Below, one piece after another: positions 25,427 through 33,163 of a stretch of 64,000 bases of DNA. Position numbers and translations under genes: made by a program. Numbering within the stretch: the first letter of the stretch is position 1; each line of letters starts with the position of its first letter. Origin of the DNA: Thermoactinomyces sp. DSM 45892 (GTDB lineage: Bacteria > Bacillota > Bacilli > Thermoactinomycetales > Thermoactinomycetaceae); assembly GCF_900107305.1 (NCBI RefSeq), contig NZ_FNPL01000017.1:1-64000 (forward strand). Reading direction: 5' to 3'. The notes under the pieces were generated by a model. That model made no database searches. It was not told the origin of the DNA and saw only the letters and a list, made by a program, of their open reading frames with translations.

Positions 25427-26807
25427 AGGGATATCTGGCGAGTTCCTAGACAGACCCGCATTAGGTAGGTTGAGAGAGGACGTTCGGAATGGAATCATCA
25501 AGAAAGTGATCTGTCTCGATCCAGACCGGTTATCTCGTAAGCTGATGAATCAGCTATTAATAACAGATGAGTTTGATAAGCGTAATGTGGATTTAGTGTT
25601 CATAAATGGAGATTATGCTAAAACCCCTGAAGGAAATTTATTTTATAGCATGCGTGGGGCCATTTCGGAATTTGAGAAAGCAAAGATTAATGAACGGATG
25701 AGCAGGGGAAGGAGAGCGAAGGCAAAACAGGGCCGCGTTCTCCGAGATTTTCAGATATATGGATATAGCTATGATAAGCAGACCGAACAAATCATTGTGA
25801 ATGAAGAGGAAGAAAAAGTTGTGAAGTTTATTTTTCATACATTCACGACTCCAAATGAGATCCAAGGGATTAATGGAATTGCGAGGTATTTAACAGAACG
25901 AGGAATTCCAACAAAAAAAGGAAATCATGTATGGCATCGGCAAGTAGTACGACAGATCCTTATGAACAAGGCATATATTGGTGAGTTTTATCAGAATCGT
26001 TGGAATACAGAAGGCATGTTAGCTAATAAGCACAGGGAACCAGGGGATCGTATTCAGGCCCGTATTCGACCTAAAGAAGAGTGGATACGGATGAATTGCC
26101 CCAGAATCATAGAGGATGCTACCTTTTCTCATGCGCAAAGATTGCTAAACGAATCAAGGAGAAGGTGGACGAAGCAAAGTAAAAATCAGTACCTGTTGAG
26201 CGGGCTATTACGATGTGGAGGGTGTCATAATACGATGACTGGACGGGTATCAAAAAACTGGGGACAGAAGGTTGCTGAGTATACGGATAAAAAGAATTAC
26301 GCTGGAGCCAAACACTCTGGATGTGGTAGAAAAACGAAATGTGAAGAGCTAGATCAACAAGTTTGGGAGCAGATCATAGCATGGTTGAATCAACCTGATG
26401 AGATTTCAGCGGCAGCAGAACAATTAGCCAGAGATGAAACGTTTAAATCCTTTGATGAAGTTGAAATAGAACGTATGGAAAAAGAAATAGCTAAGATCCG
26501 GTCGGGTAGAAAGAGATTGTTTAAGCTATTTAATGAAGAACCAGATTTGGAAGAAGAGATCAGGACTGAGATTCGAGAACTAAAGCAAAAGGAGGAACAT
26601 CTGACGGAGAAATTATCTATGTTAAAAGCGAAACAACTAGATCAGATGGATTTGAAATATTCATTTGAACTGATTAAACAAGCGTCCGAATATTACCTAC
26701 AAAAGGGAGCAGAAAATCTTGCGTTTGATGATAAAAAAGAATTAACAAGGCAAATTGTAAGAGAGATTTTGGTGTATGAGGATCGGGTGGAGATTTATAC
26801 GTTTTAG
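25302..26807 (+). CDS. spoIVCA: SpoIVCA-like site-specific recombinase Rec2 (element 2)
   Basis: 501 residues from TTG 25302, giving the start MIGIYARVSTEEQ, close to B. subtilis SpoIVCA (MIAIYVRVSTEEQ). Long shared runs include LDPDRLSRKLMNQLL, TPEGNLFYSMRGAISEFEKA and VWHRQVVRQILMN. Catalytic Ser is in ARVS; the zinc-ribbon Cys pairs lie in LRCGGCHNT and SGCGRK. A coiled coil follows (about 400-460). SpoIVCA excises skin from sigK in the mother cell. Rec2 sits 1.6 kb from attR2 in an element at the same sigK site, so it is the expected excision enzyme of element 2. Confidence 0.92.
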   Translation: MIGIYARVSTEEQAKNGFSLQDQVSECRKRAMTTEVMEYIDEGISGEFLDRPALGRLREDVRNGIIKKVICLDPDRLSRKLMNQLLITDEFDKRNVDLVFINGDYAKTPEGNLFYSMRGAISEFEKAKINERMSRGRRAKAKQGRVLRDFQIYGYSYDKQTEQIIVNEEEEKVVKFIFHTFTTPNEIQGINGIARYLTERGIPTKKGNHVWHRQVVRQILMNKAYIGEFYQNRWNTEGMLANKHREPGDRIQARIRPKEEWIRMNCPRIIEDATFSHAQRLLNESRRRWTKQSKNQYLLSGLLRCGGCHNTMTGRVSKNWGQKVAEYTDKKNYAGAKHSGCGRKTKCEELDQQVWEQIIAWLNQPDEISAAAEQLARDETFKSFDEVEIERMEKEIAKIRSGRKRLFKLFNEEPDLEEEIRTEIRELKQKEEHLTEKLSMLKAKQLDQMDLKYSFELIKQASEYYLQKGAENLAFDDKKELTRQIVREILVYEDRVEIYTF

Positions 26808-26928
26808 TGAATGGGGAAATAATTATGATTGAATATAATAATTTATAATGGATATACAAAATCTGAATATTGATAAAGAAACAGATGGTTTATTCAACAA
26901 CAAAACAGGATGGTTATACTGGACATCA

Positions 26929-26962
26929 AAAAGCAATGGCTCTAGATCTAGAACCATTGCTC
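26929..26962. terminator. Hairpin between rec2 and the DUF579 gene
   Basis: A 15-bp stem with one mismatch (AGCAATGGCTCTAGA with TCTAGAACCATTGCT). It lies between convergent genes. Confidence 0.5.
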
Positions 26963-26997
26963 AGACATATACTGCAGTCTAAAATATAAATAGGGAA

Positions 26998-27579
26998 TTA
27001 TACAACTAAATATAATCTTAATTTCATAACATTTAATAAGAAATGTTTTTCTGCAAAAAAAGTATCACAATACACTTTTTCAACTTCCCGATCACAGTCA
27101 TGCACAATTACGTGAGTATTATAGCTTTGTGTAGCAAGCCATGACGCCATATAAATACTCTGCATTCTTCCAGGTGTTTCATCGCTATACCCTACTGGCG
27201 CATCAACAAAGATAATATCCCATTTTTCAGTTAAAATTTCTTTAGGCAAATCCATCTCTAACTTTTTATGATCATTCAACAACTCCATATATTGTTTTCT
27301 TTTGGTTCCATATTGTACCAATTCAACCTCTATATTAGGTATTTCCTCTTTTATACGATTAAAAAATATTGGATTGTCTTCAATAAAAACCGTTTTACCA
27401 TTCTTATTTAGTTCAGACCATAACCGACTATCTTTCCCTACACCAAATATTAATATATTACAAGGTTTCCTCATTTTGATTATCTTTGCTACTGTCAAAT
27501 ACTCTTCTACTGATAACTGCCCAGGGTTTATCTCAACAAGTCGACGGATTTTATCCAACAAATGCTTATCCTCTTGCAA
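26998..27579 (-). CDS. DUF579/glucuronoxylan-methyltransferase-like protein
   Basis: 193 residues from TTG 27579 (AAGGAGAG upstream). SAM-fold N-terminus NILIFGVGKDSRLW, then GKTVFIEDNPIF and KWDIIFVDAPVGYSDETPGR, followed by MQSIYMASWLA and HVIVHDCDREVEKVYCDTFF. These are the core blocks of the DUF579/Polysacc_synt_4 family, known from plant glucuronoxylan O-methyltransferases. It lies 17 bp after the DUF616 glycosyltransferase gene on the same strand, so the pair may make and methylate a glycan. Confidence 0.7.
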   Translation of the reverse strand: MQEDKHLLDKIRRLVEINPGQLSVEEYLTVAKIIKMRKPCNILIFGVGKDSRLWSELNKNGKTVFIEDNPIFFNRIKEEIPNIEVELVQYGTKRKQYMELLNDHKKLEMDLPKEILTEKWDIIFVDAPVGYSDETPGRMQSIYMASWLATQSYNTHVIVHDCDREVEKVYCDTFFAEKHFLLNVMKLRLYLVV

Positions 27580-27596
27580 TTATGATCTCTCCTTTA

Positions 27597-28250
27597 TCAT
27601 CTATGAGGCTTTATATCGAAAAAATTTTTTAATATATTCCATTCAAATTGTTTATAATTCATTAGATTCTTCCATACTATATAATTAAAACTTAATTGAT
27701 CTCTTTTACTATAATTGACAACTTCATTCCACCAATCTTCCATCAAGTTAATTATCATAGGATGATTGTGTTGTCGTAAAATTACACCAGATGCAATAAG
27801 GCCATTATTGATTGGATATTTTATTTCTTTGTATTTCTCTATCTGCTTTCTCATAATCTGTGGAGTATCTTTTTTTAGAGCTTCACATGCTGCTTGCTCT
27901 TTATAGATGCAATTCCGATTAGGGTGATTAAATACTATTAAAGGATGGCTACTAAGAAATTCAATTAAGGGGTAAATAGGTTTTTTTATAACCATATTTC
28001 CATCAATCCAGATACTATATTGGTATTGACGCAAAAAACGATGAGGAAGAATTTTATATCGTCTGGCGAATCTAGTAGAATCCATAAACAATCTATTTGT
28101 TTTTATTATTTTCCATGTAGCAGAATTTACATTTGGGTTATCTGTAAATAATACATAATCAATATTAGGCTCTCTAATGTGAATTTCCTTGATAGTTTCA
28201 TAATTGCCCATGATAGCAGTGTACACTACTATTTTATTCTCCTTGTACAT
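27597..28250 (-). CDS. DUF616 family glycosyltransferase-like protein
   Basis: 217 residues from ATG 28250 (AGGGGTG upstream). Family blocks: VVYTAIMGNYETIKE, DYVLFTDNP, STRFARRYKILPHRF, YQYSIWIDGNMVI, FNHPNRNCIYKEQAACE, GLIASGVILRQHNHP and SKRDQLSFNYIVW. DUF616 proteins are putative glycosyltransferases acting on surface or cell-wall glycans. First gene of a two-gene unit with the DUF579 gene. The region before the start carries a tandem duplication (28241-28282). Confidence 0.72.
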   Translation of the reverse strand: MYKENKIVVYTAIMGNYETIKEIHIREPNIDYVLFTDNPNVNSATWKIIKTNRLFMDSTRFARRYKILPHRFLRQYQYSIWIDGNMVIKKPIYPLIEFLSSHPLIVFNHPNRNCIYKEQAACEALKKDTPQIMRKQIEKYKEIKYPINNGLIASGVILRQHNHPMIINLMEDWWNEVVNYSKRDQLSFNYIVWKNLMNYKQFEWNILKNFFDIKPHR

Positions 28251-28381
28251 CAACAACACCCCTTGTACATCAACAATACTCCTTCGTTCATCTTATGAAA
28301 CTATAAATAGAATTGTTCACAGTTTTTCATATCTCTGGACTCAGTAGAGTACAGAGATGTAAAGAATACATTTGAACACTT

Positions 28382-28420
28382 GCACCACTGTTGTTATAAG
28401 AATGGAGATCTTAATGCATC
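28382..28420 (+). other. attR2, right attachment site of element 2
   Basis: Arm GCACCACTGTTGT (28382-28394), TATAAGAATG, core GAGAT (28405-28409), then sigK codons ATC TTA ATG CAT. Joined to attL2 it gives a dyad with 13-bp arms and a 22-bp spacer whose exact centre is GA (28405-28406). Confidence 0.88.
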
Positions 28421-28494
28421 TACGGTCCTTAAAAAAAGCACGCAAGGATGTATCGCTCCACGATCCAATCGGGACTGATAAAGAAGGTAATGAA
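28405..28494 (+). CDS. sigK: sigK segment B
   Basis: Codons from GAG 28405 read [20 protein letters not shown], then [10 protein letters not shown]. This is the SigK region 2.3-3.0 stretch that directly follows CIENE. It continues segment A in frame on the left and segment C on the right once both elements are removed. After 28494 the frame becomes an unrelated hydrophobic tail ([11 protein letters not shown]...) ending at 28593. Confidence 0.94.
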
Positions 28495-28518
28495 TTTACA
28501 CTGAGTCTTTATCTGTGT
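28483..28518 (+). other. attL3, left attachment site of element 3
   Basis: sigK codons GAAGGT, core AATGAA (28489-28494), then ATTTACACT (28494-28502), six bases, TTATCTGTGT (28509-28518). Both blocks are exact reverse complements of blocks in attR3. Confidence 0.92.
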
Positions 28519-28654
28519 GTTTTCTTCAAAATCGTTTTTTATGTAATCTTTATTTTATCTGCATTTTATATTTATAGGCGATCATTAAGATAGTCTTATC
28601 GACAGATTAGTTGATCTAGGTGCACAAGAAAATAAAATGCAGGAGGAATATAAA

Positions 28655-30253
28655 TTGAATACCTATAAAAAAATAGTAGGCATGCTTTCCATAGCGCTAG
28701 TAGTGACGATCGCTAATGTTACGGTTCCAACAGGTATCGTGAATGCAAGTGCTCAAAAGGACAAACAAGGAATAGATATTTCTACTGAATTTGGGAGAAA
28801 GGCAGAAAAGAACTTATTATCCATTCAGAAGCAGGCATTGGAGAAAAAGAGCATGTCTGATTCCAAAAAAACAGGGGCACACACGGATTATACGGCTGTT
28901 TCCTTAATTGAGTTCCAGAATTTAAAGCATAATCAAATTAAACCAACCACAAAAGAAACTTTCTACACGAAAGATTTTAATCCAAATCACTACAAAGATA
29001 TGCTCTTTCAGTCGGGTGCCTATCGGACACCTGAAGGAGTTAGCATGCCTTCTATGAATCAATTTTATAAAGAACAGTCGGAAAACACTTGGTCTATGCA
29101 GGGGACAGTTGCCCCGTGGATGCAGGCTAAAAATAAGAAAGAGTATTATGGAGTGGGTGGGGAATTTGAGGGTTTTGATGGGTTTAAAGAATTAGCAAAA
29201 GAAACGCTAGAACAGGTAGGTCAAACCATTAAAGGAAACGAGGACAAATACGACCAGAGGGATCCCTATGATTTGGACGGAGATGGAAACGTCATGGAGC
29301 CGGATGGTTTATTGGATAATCTTACCGTTGTGGTAGCAGGATCTAACGCTGATTTATATGTAGTACCTCATCAAGGGACATTGAAAGAACCTGTGCAAAT
29401 ACCTGGAACTTCTCTAAAAGCCTACTCATATATGATGGTTCCGGAAGATACCCCTGTTGGTACTTTTGCACATGAGTATGGTCATAATCTGGGATTGCCG
29501 GATCTATATAACCAGTCTGTAAAAGGAGAAAGCCTGGTAGGGAATTGGTCATTAATGGATTTAGGTGCATCAAATGGAAAAATATCTGGAATTGAGCCAG
29601 TCGAATTTAATCCACAGTCAAAATTATTTCTTCAAGCTACTTATGGTGGTAATTGGATTAAGCCCATTGAAGTCGATCTAGATGATTTGAAAGAAAAGAA
29701 AGAAATTCTGTTAGACGAAGCCGTTAGCAAAAATTCTGCTCGCAAGGTAATCAAAGTAAACCTCCCTCCAGTAGAGAAAGACAAAAAGAAATATCCCCGC
29801 TATTATTTGATTGAATGGAGAAGTCACAATGGGTTGGATAAAGGGCTTCAACATACATTTAGGGGACCCACCTATGACCCAGGAATGGTGGTTTGGTACT
29901 ATGATGGTAGTTACGATCAAAAGAACAATTATGGAATGATTGGTGTTGTTGACGCTCACCCACAAACTTTGTACTGGAACAATGATAAGTCAAAACCAGC
30001 TGAGAATGCGTTTCAACTTGCCGATGCTGCTTTTGGTCTACGTAAAACAACCCCTCTAAAAGTAGAATCGTATAGGGGGAAAATAGACTCTCCTTCTCAA
30101 GAAGGGGTTCCCATTTTTAACGATCAAAATCACTATTCCTTGCAAGGGATGGAAAGCATCGGGGATTTGCTACCTAAATTAGGTCTCCAATTTAAGGTCA
30201 GCAAAGAAAGCAATGGTGGGCGCGGTGCTACGATTGAAATCTCGAAAACGTAG
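28655..30253 (+). CDS. Secreted M6-family metalloprotease (immune inhibitor A-like)
   Basis: 532 residues from TTG 28655 (AGGAGG 8 nt upstream; ATG 28637 lies before that site). Signal peptide about 1-32 (ending IVNASAQ). Zinc motif HEYGHNLGLPDLYN (about residue 275) is that of M6 peptidases, followed by GNWSLMDLGAS with the Met-turn. DLDGDGNVMEPDG is a calcium-binding-like loop. Homologues such as Bacillus InhA degrade host antimicrobial proteins and extracellular matrix. First gene after attL3. Confidence 0.87.
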   Translation: MNTYKKIVGMLSIALVVTIANVTVPTGIVNASAQKDKQGIDISTEFGRKAEKNLLSIQKQALEKKSMSDSKKTGAHTDYTAVSLIEFQNLKHNQIKPTTKETFYTKDFNPNHYKDMLFQSGAYRTPEGVSMPSMNQFYKEQSENTWSMQGTVAPWMQAKNKKEYYGVGGEFEGFDGFKELAKETLEQVGQTIKGNEDKYDQRDPYDLDGDGNVMEPDGLLDNLTVVVAGSNADLYVVPHQGTLKEPVQIPGTSLKAYSYMMVPEDTPVGTFAHEYGHNLGLPDLYNQSVKGESLVGNWSLMDLGASNGKISGIEPVEFNPQSKLFLQATYGGNWIKPIEVDLDDLKEKKEILLDEAVSKNSARKVIKVNLPPVEKDKKKYPRYYLIEWRSHNGLDKGLQHTFRGPTYDPGMVVWYYDGSYDQKNNYGMIGVVDAHPQTLYWNNDKSKPAENAFQLADAAFGLRKTTPLKVESYRGKIDSPSQEGVPIFNDQNHYSLQGMESIGDLLPKLGLQFKVSKESNGGRGATIEISKT

Positions 30254-30340
30254 TAGAACGACGAAGTGAAGGTCTCTGTATGATTTTCAAACAATTGGGT
30301 ACTGTAAAAAAGGACGATCACAGATAAAGGAGCCCATATC

Positions 30341-30772
30341 ATGGATATGAAACGGCAAGAACTAATCGACGGACTGAATGAAGATTTAGCTCACGAACTG
30401 GGAGCGATTCATCAATATATCTATAATGCTTCCACTGTATCAGGGTTGGCTCGACTAACATTAAAGGATTTCTTCTTAAAAGAAGCACAAGATGAAATGC
30501 TACATGCTCAGTACTTAGCAGAGAAAATTGCTACCCTTGGTGGAGATCCTATTTTAACAGCTCCACCTGTCCAGATAACGCATGATGTAAAAGGTATGCT
30601 GCAAATTACTTTGCAAGCAGAAGTAGATACAATTGCTAGATATATAAAGCGGATGGAACAAGCGGAAGCACTTCAAGAAATTGAATTAAAGCTAAAACTA
30701 GAAGATATGATTGCCAATGAAACCAATCATAAGGAAGAAATCGAGCGGCTTTTAGAAGATCCTAGATTGTAG
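30341..30772 (+). CDS. Ferritin-like protein (bacterioferritin family)
   Basis: 143 residues forming a four-helix bundle. Diiron ligand pattern: E in HELGAIHQY, ExxH in EAQDEMLHAQYLAEK, E in QAEVDTIARY and ExxH in ANETNHKEE. Shorter than typical bacterioferritin (about 155) and without an obvious haem Met. It could store iron or oxidise Fe(II). AAAGGAG before ATG 30341. Confidence 0.8.
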   Translation: MDMKRQELIDGLNEDLAHELGAIHQYIYNASTVSGLARLTLKDFFLKEAQDEMLHAQYLAEKIATLGGDPILTAPPVQITHDVKGMLQITLQAEVDTIARYIKRMEQAEALQEIELKLKLEDMIANETNHKEEIERLLEDPRL

Positions 30773-30842
30773 TAAGGGAACCTGCTCCATTGGACAAGCA
30801 CTGGAGTCTGATAGAAAACTTCTGGATCACGAAATGATAGAA

Positions 30843-30890
30843 AATAGGGCTTTTCACTCTGATTATAAACACAGAGTGGAGAGCCTTATT
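30843..30890 (+). terminator. Terminator after the ferritin-like gene
   Basis: A roughly 19-bp stem with G-U pairs (AATAGGGCTTTTCACTCTG with CAGAGTGGAGAGCCTTATT). Confidence 0.6.
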
Positions 30891-31026
30891 CTATTGTTGA
30901 GGAATTACTTGGTACTATAAATATTCTATGGAAAAAACAAAAAAATAGCTTAAAAAGATAATTATTTATTGATAAACAATAAATCTGGTGGTAAAATCAA
31001 TATACTAACTAAGTGAGGTGCTTTTT

Positions 31027-31506
31027 ATGAAACGAGCATCAACGCTCTTTTTAAAGATAACGGTTTTTATGATCGGGCTTCCTATTCTTGCTCTATGTAT
31101 CTTTTTAGTGCCCAAAATGGCGAATTTCGCAGCTTCATTGTATCCAAATTTTGCTTCAATCAAATATCTTGTTTTTATCGTGATGTATGGATCGGCTGTC
31201 CCTTTTTACTTCGCTCTCTACCAAGCCTTCCATCTTTTACGGTACATTGATGAGAATAAAGCATTTTCATCATTATCCGTGAAATCTTTAAAGAATATAC
31301 AGCTCAGTGCGATGATCATCAGTGGTTTGTATCTGTTAGGATTGCCACTCTTTCATTTTATAGCGAGGAAAGTTGACCCTCCCGTCGGATTATTAGGGCT
31401 TATTATCACTTTTACTTCGTTGGTTATTGCAGTTTTTGTTACCATCATGAAACGGCTTCTACAAGAAGTGATTAACATAAAATCAGAGAATGATTTGACG
31501 GTCTGA
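31027..31506 (+). CDS. DUF2975 membrane protein
   Basis: 159 residues from ATG 31027 (GAGGTG upstream) with four hydrophobic helices (about 10-30, 50-72, 98-118 and 126-147) and the RYIDENKAFS motif between helices 2 and 3, typical of DUF2975. Usually paired with a YozG-type HTH protein, as here, 10 bp upstream of its start. Function unknown. Confidence 0.8.
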   Translation: MKRASTLFLKITVFMIGLPILALCIFLVPKMANFAASLYPNFASIKYLVFIVMYGSAVPFYFALYQAFHLLRYIDENKAFSSLSVKSLKNIQLSAMIISGLYLLGLPLFHFIARKVDPPVGLLGLIITFTSLVIAVFVTIMKRLLQEVINIKSENDLTV

Positions 31507-31516
31507 GGTGGAGAAT

Positions 31517-31741
31517 ATGGCAATTATGATTCACATTGATGTAATGTTAGCAAAACGAAAGATGAGCGTAACAGAGCTTTCAGAGAGGGTTGGGATCACG
31601 ATGTCCAATCTATCTATATTAAAAAATGGAAAAGCAAAAGCAATCCGGCTTTCTACGTTAGAGGCAGTTTGCAAAGTATTAGAATGTCAACCTGGGGATA
31701 TTTTAGAGTATCGGATGGAGAAGGAAACCCAAGATGAATAG
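31517..31741 (+). CDS. YozG-like XRE transcriptional regulator
   Basis: 74 residues from ATG 31517 (GAGGTGG upstream). A single Cro/CI helix-turn-helix (VTELSERVGITMSNLSILKN) with KAIRLSTLEAVCKVLECQPG and DILEY, the small-regulator pattern of YozG. Probably controls its own two-gene unit with the DUF2975 gene. Confidence 0.85.
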   Translation: MAIMIHIDVMLAKRKMSVTELSERVGITMSNLSILKNGKAKAIRLSTLEAVCKVLECQPGDILEYRMEKETQDE

Positions 31742-31812
31742 GACAATATCGCCTAGATAAAATCGTAGTGATTTCGTAAATAAGCGAATGGGTCATTACG
31801 GCGGTGAAATAG

Positions 31813-31852
31813 AATTAAGGAGCTATCCCTTTGAATGGATAGCTCCTTAATT
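31813..31852. terminator. Bidirectional terminator
   Basis: A 16-bp perfect stem AATTAAGGAGCTATCC with GGATAGCTCCTTAATT between the convergent yozG-like and bdbD-like genes. Confidence 0.75.
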
Positions 31853-31879
31853 GGTTTGATGTGACCAGCTAATCGACCA

Positions 31880-32590
31880 TTACTTTTTCTTATTTAATTC
31901 CTTATCAATGATGGACTGGACCTTCTCGTAATCAAAAGGATTATCCAACTCGATGCCATTAATCATAATCGTTGGAGTCTGTTCAACTTTAAATTGTTGG
32001 ACCAAATCTGCATCTACACTTACTTGATTTGATGCCTTTTTTTCCTTTATATCGTTTTCGAGCTTGGTGAGATCAATCTCTGGAGTATGTGTTTTAGCAA
32101 GATCTAATAGCTTTTCTTGTGTTACCCATAGACCATCGTGATTTCCATTTGGTTGAGCATCAAACAATGCTTTATTATATTTCCAAAATGCTTGGGGGTT
32201 TTGAGCAAATACGGATTCAGCTGCTAGTGAGGATAGCGTAGATTCTTCCCCATGAAACAGGACGTGAATATATGCGAGTTTCACTTTTCCAGTATCAATG
32301 TAGTCTTTTTTAAGTTGCGGAAAGATTTTTTGGCTCCAAGCTTTACAGGATGGGCATTTGTAGTCACCAAATTCTACGATGGTTACGGGGGCATCCTCTT
32401 TTCCGAGTACGGGTTGATTCACTATATTAGGTTGTTCTTTCCGGATGGCTTCTAGATTTTCTTTATTTCTCATATCTGCTAGAACAAAAATACCGACTAC
32501 CAAAGCTAACGTAATAAGTGTGCCTATCACAAGTGGTTTATAAGATATTTGGCCCTTCTTGTGTCCTTTTTGGTTCTTCTTTTTTTTCAC
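31880..32590 (-). CDS. BdbD/DsbA-like thiol-disulfide oxidoreductase
   Basis: 236 residues, GTG start with GGGGGA upstream. Basic N-terminus, one membrane anchor (about 20-40), then a DsbA-type thioredoxin domain with the CPSC active site in FGDYKCPSCKAW (about residue 97) and the cis-Pro in VEQTPTIMING. It would form disulfides in exported proteins. No BdbC/DsbB-like partner lies next to it. It is followed in transcription order after an ArsR-type gene, 29 bp apart. Confidence 0.87.
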   Translation of the reverse strand: MKKKKNQKGHKKGQISYKPLVIGTLITLALVVGIFVLADMRNKENLEAIRKEQPNIVNQPVLGKEDAPVTIVEFGDYKCPSCKAWSQKIFPQLKKDYIDTGKVKLAYIHVLFHGEESTLSSLAAESVFAQNPQAFWKYNKALFDAQPNGNHDGLWVTQEKLLDLAKTHTPEIDLTKLENDIKEKKASNQVSVDADLVQQFKVEQTPTIMINGIELDNPFDYEKVQSIIDKELNKKK

Positions 32591-32619
32591 CTATTTTTCC
32601 CCCATTCGGTTTTGCTCAT

Positions 32620-32949
32620 TTAACCAAAGCATTGATCATTACGCTTACAACTCGTAACTTCTTCATGAACATGAGATAAAACATGATCAAACATATCCAA
32701 CAATTCATGGATTTGATTATCTCGAAGACGATAATACATAAATTTTCCTTCTTGTCTGCTGGTAATGATTCCACAACCCTTTAAACAAGCTAGATGTTGA
32801 GAAACATTCGATTGATTCCCGTTGGTTTCTACAACAATTTGCGAGACGGTTTTTTCATGTTTCTTGATGCAATCCAAAATTTGAAGCCGAGTTTTATCTG
32901 CAAAGCCACGAATAAACTTTACTTTCACATCAATAGAATCTTGAGTCAT
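32620..32949 (-). CDS. ArsR/SmtB-family repressor
   Basis: 109 residues. Winged helix with the recognition stretch NQSNVSQHLACLKGCGIITS and the wing RQEGKFMYYRL. Cysteines occur at LDCIKK, in ACLKGCG, and in the C-terminal TSCKRNDQC, so a metal or thiol signal is plausible, though no textbook metal site is evident. First gene of the unit with bdbD. AGGAGG before ATG 32949. Confidence 0.85.
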   Translation of the reverse strand: MTQDSIDVKVKFIRGFADKTRLQILDCIKKHEKTVSQIVVETNGNQSNVSQHLACLKGCGIITSRQEGKFMYYRLRDNQIHELLDMFDHVLSHVHEEVTSCKRNDQCFG

Positions 32950-32970
32950 ACGGACTAGACCTCCTAGTCG

Positions 32971-33023
32971 TATTAATATGTACTAATATGATTCGTCACG
33001 ATATATTAGCACTTGTTAATACA
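32971..33023 (-). promoter_or_regulatory. Candidate operator of the ArsR-type repressor
   Basis: AT-rich imperfect inverted repeats (TATTAATATGTACTAATATG and ATATATTAGCACTTGTTAATA) directly upstream of the repressor gene, similar to ArsR/SmtB operators. Confidence 0.5.
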
Positions 33024-33163
33024 TCCGTCAATATGGGCTAAGGTTCGTTCTTAAAAATGAAGAACTGCGAAATAAGGTACAAAGAAGCTAGCGACTGTAA
33101 CATTCATGTCACATCGGCCATCTATACTAGACGAGAAATGAATATCTAGAAAGAGGGTAAACC

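Larger units (their letters stand above)
14661..28405. mobile_element. Skin-like element 2 inserted in sigK (about 13.74 kb)
   Basis: It is bounded by the cores GAGAT at 14661 and 28405. Removing one core-to-core unit joins ...GCATTGAAAAC-GAGATCTTAATGCATC in frame, giving [11 protein letters not shown] of SigK. It encodes the SpoIVCA-like recombinase Rec2 near its right end and about a dozen cargo genes on both strands. No capsid, tail, terminase or replication gene is present, unlike the phage-derived skin of B. subtilis. Confidence 0.9.

Noticed and set aside
28372..28593. A separate 73-residue gene with a membrane helix
   Set aside because: It is sigK segment B read through into both flanking elements; the hydrophobic tail is att arm and element 3 sequence by chance.
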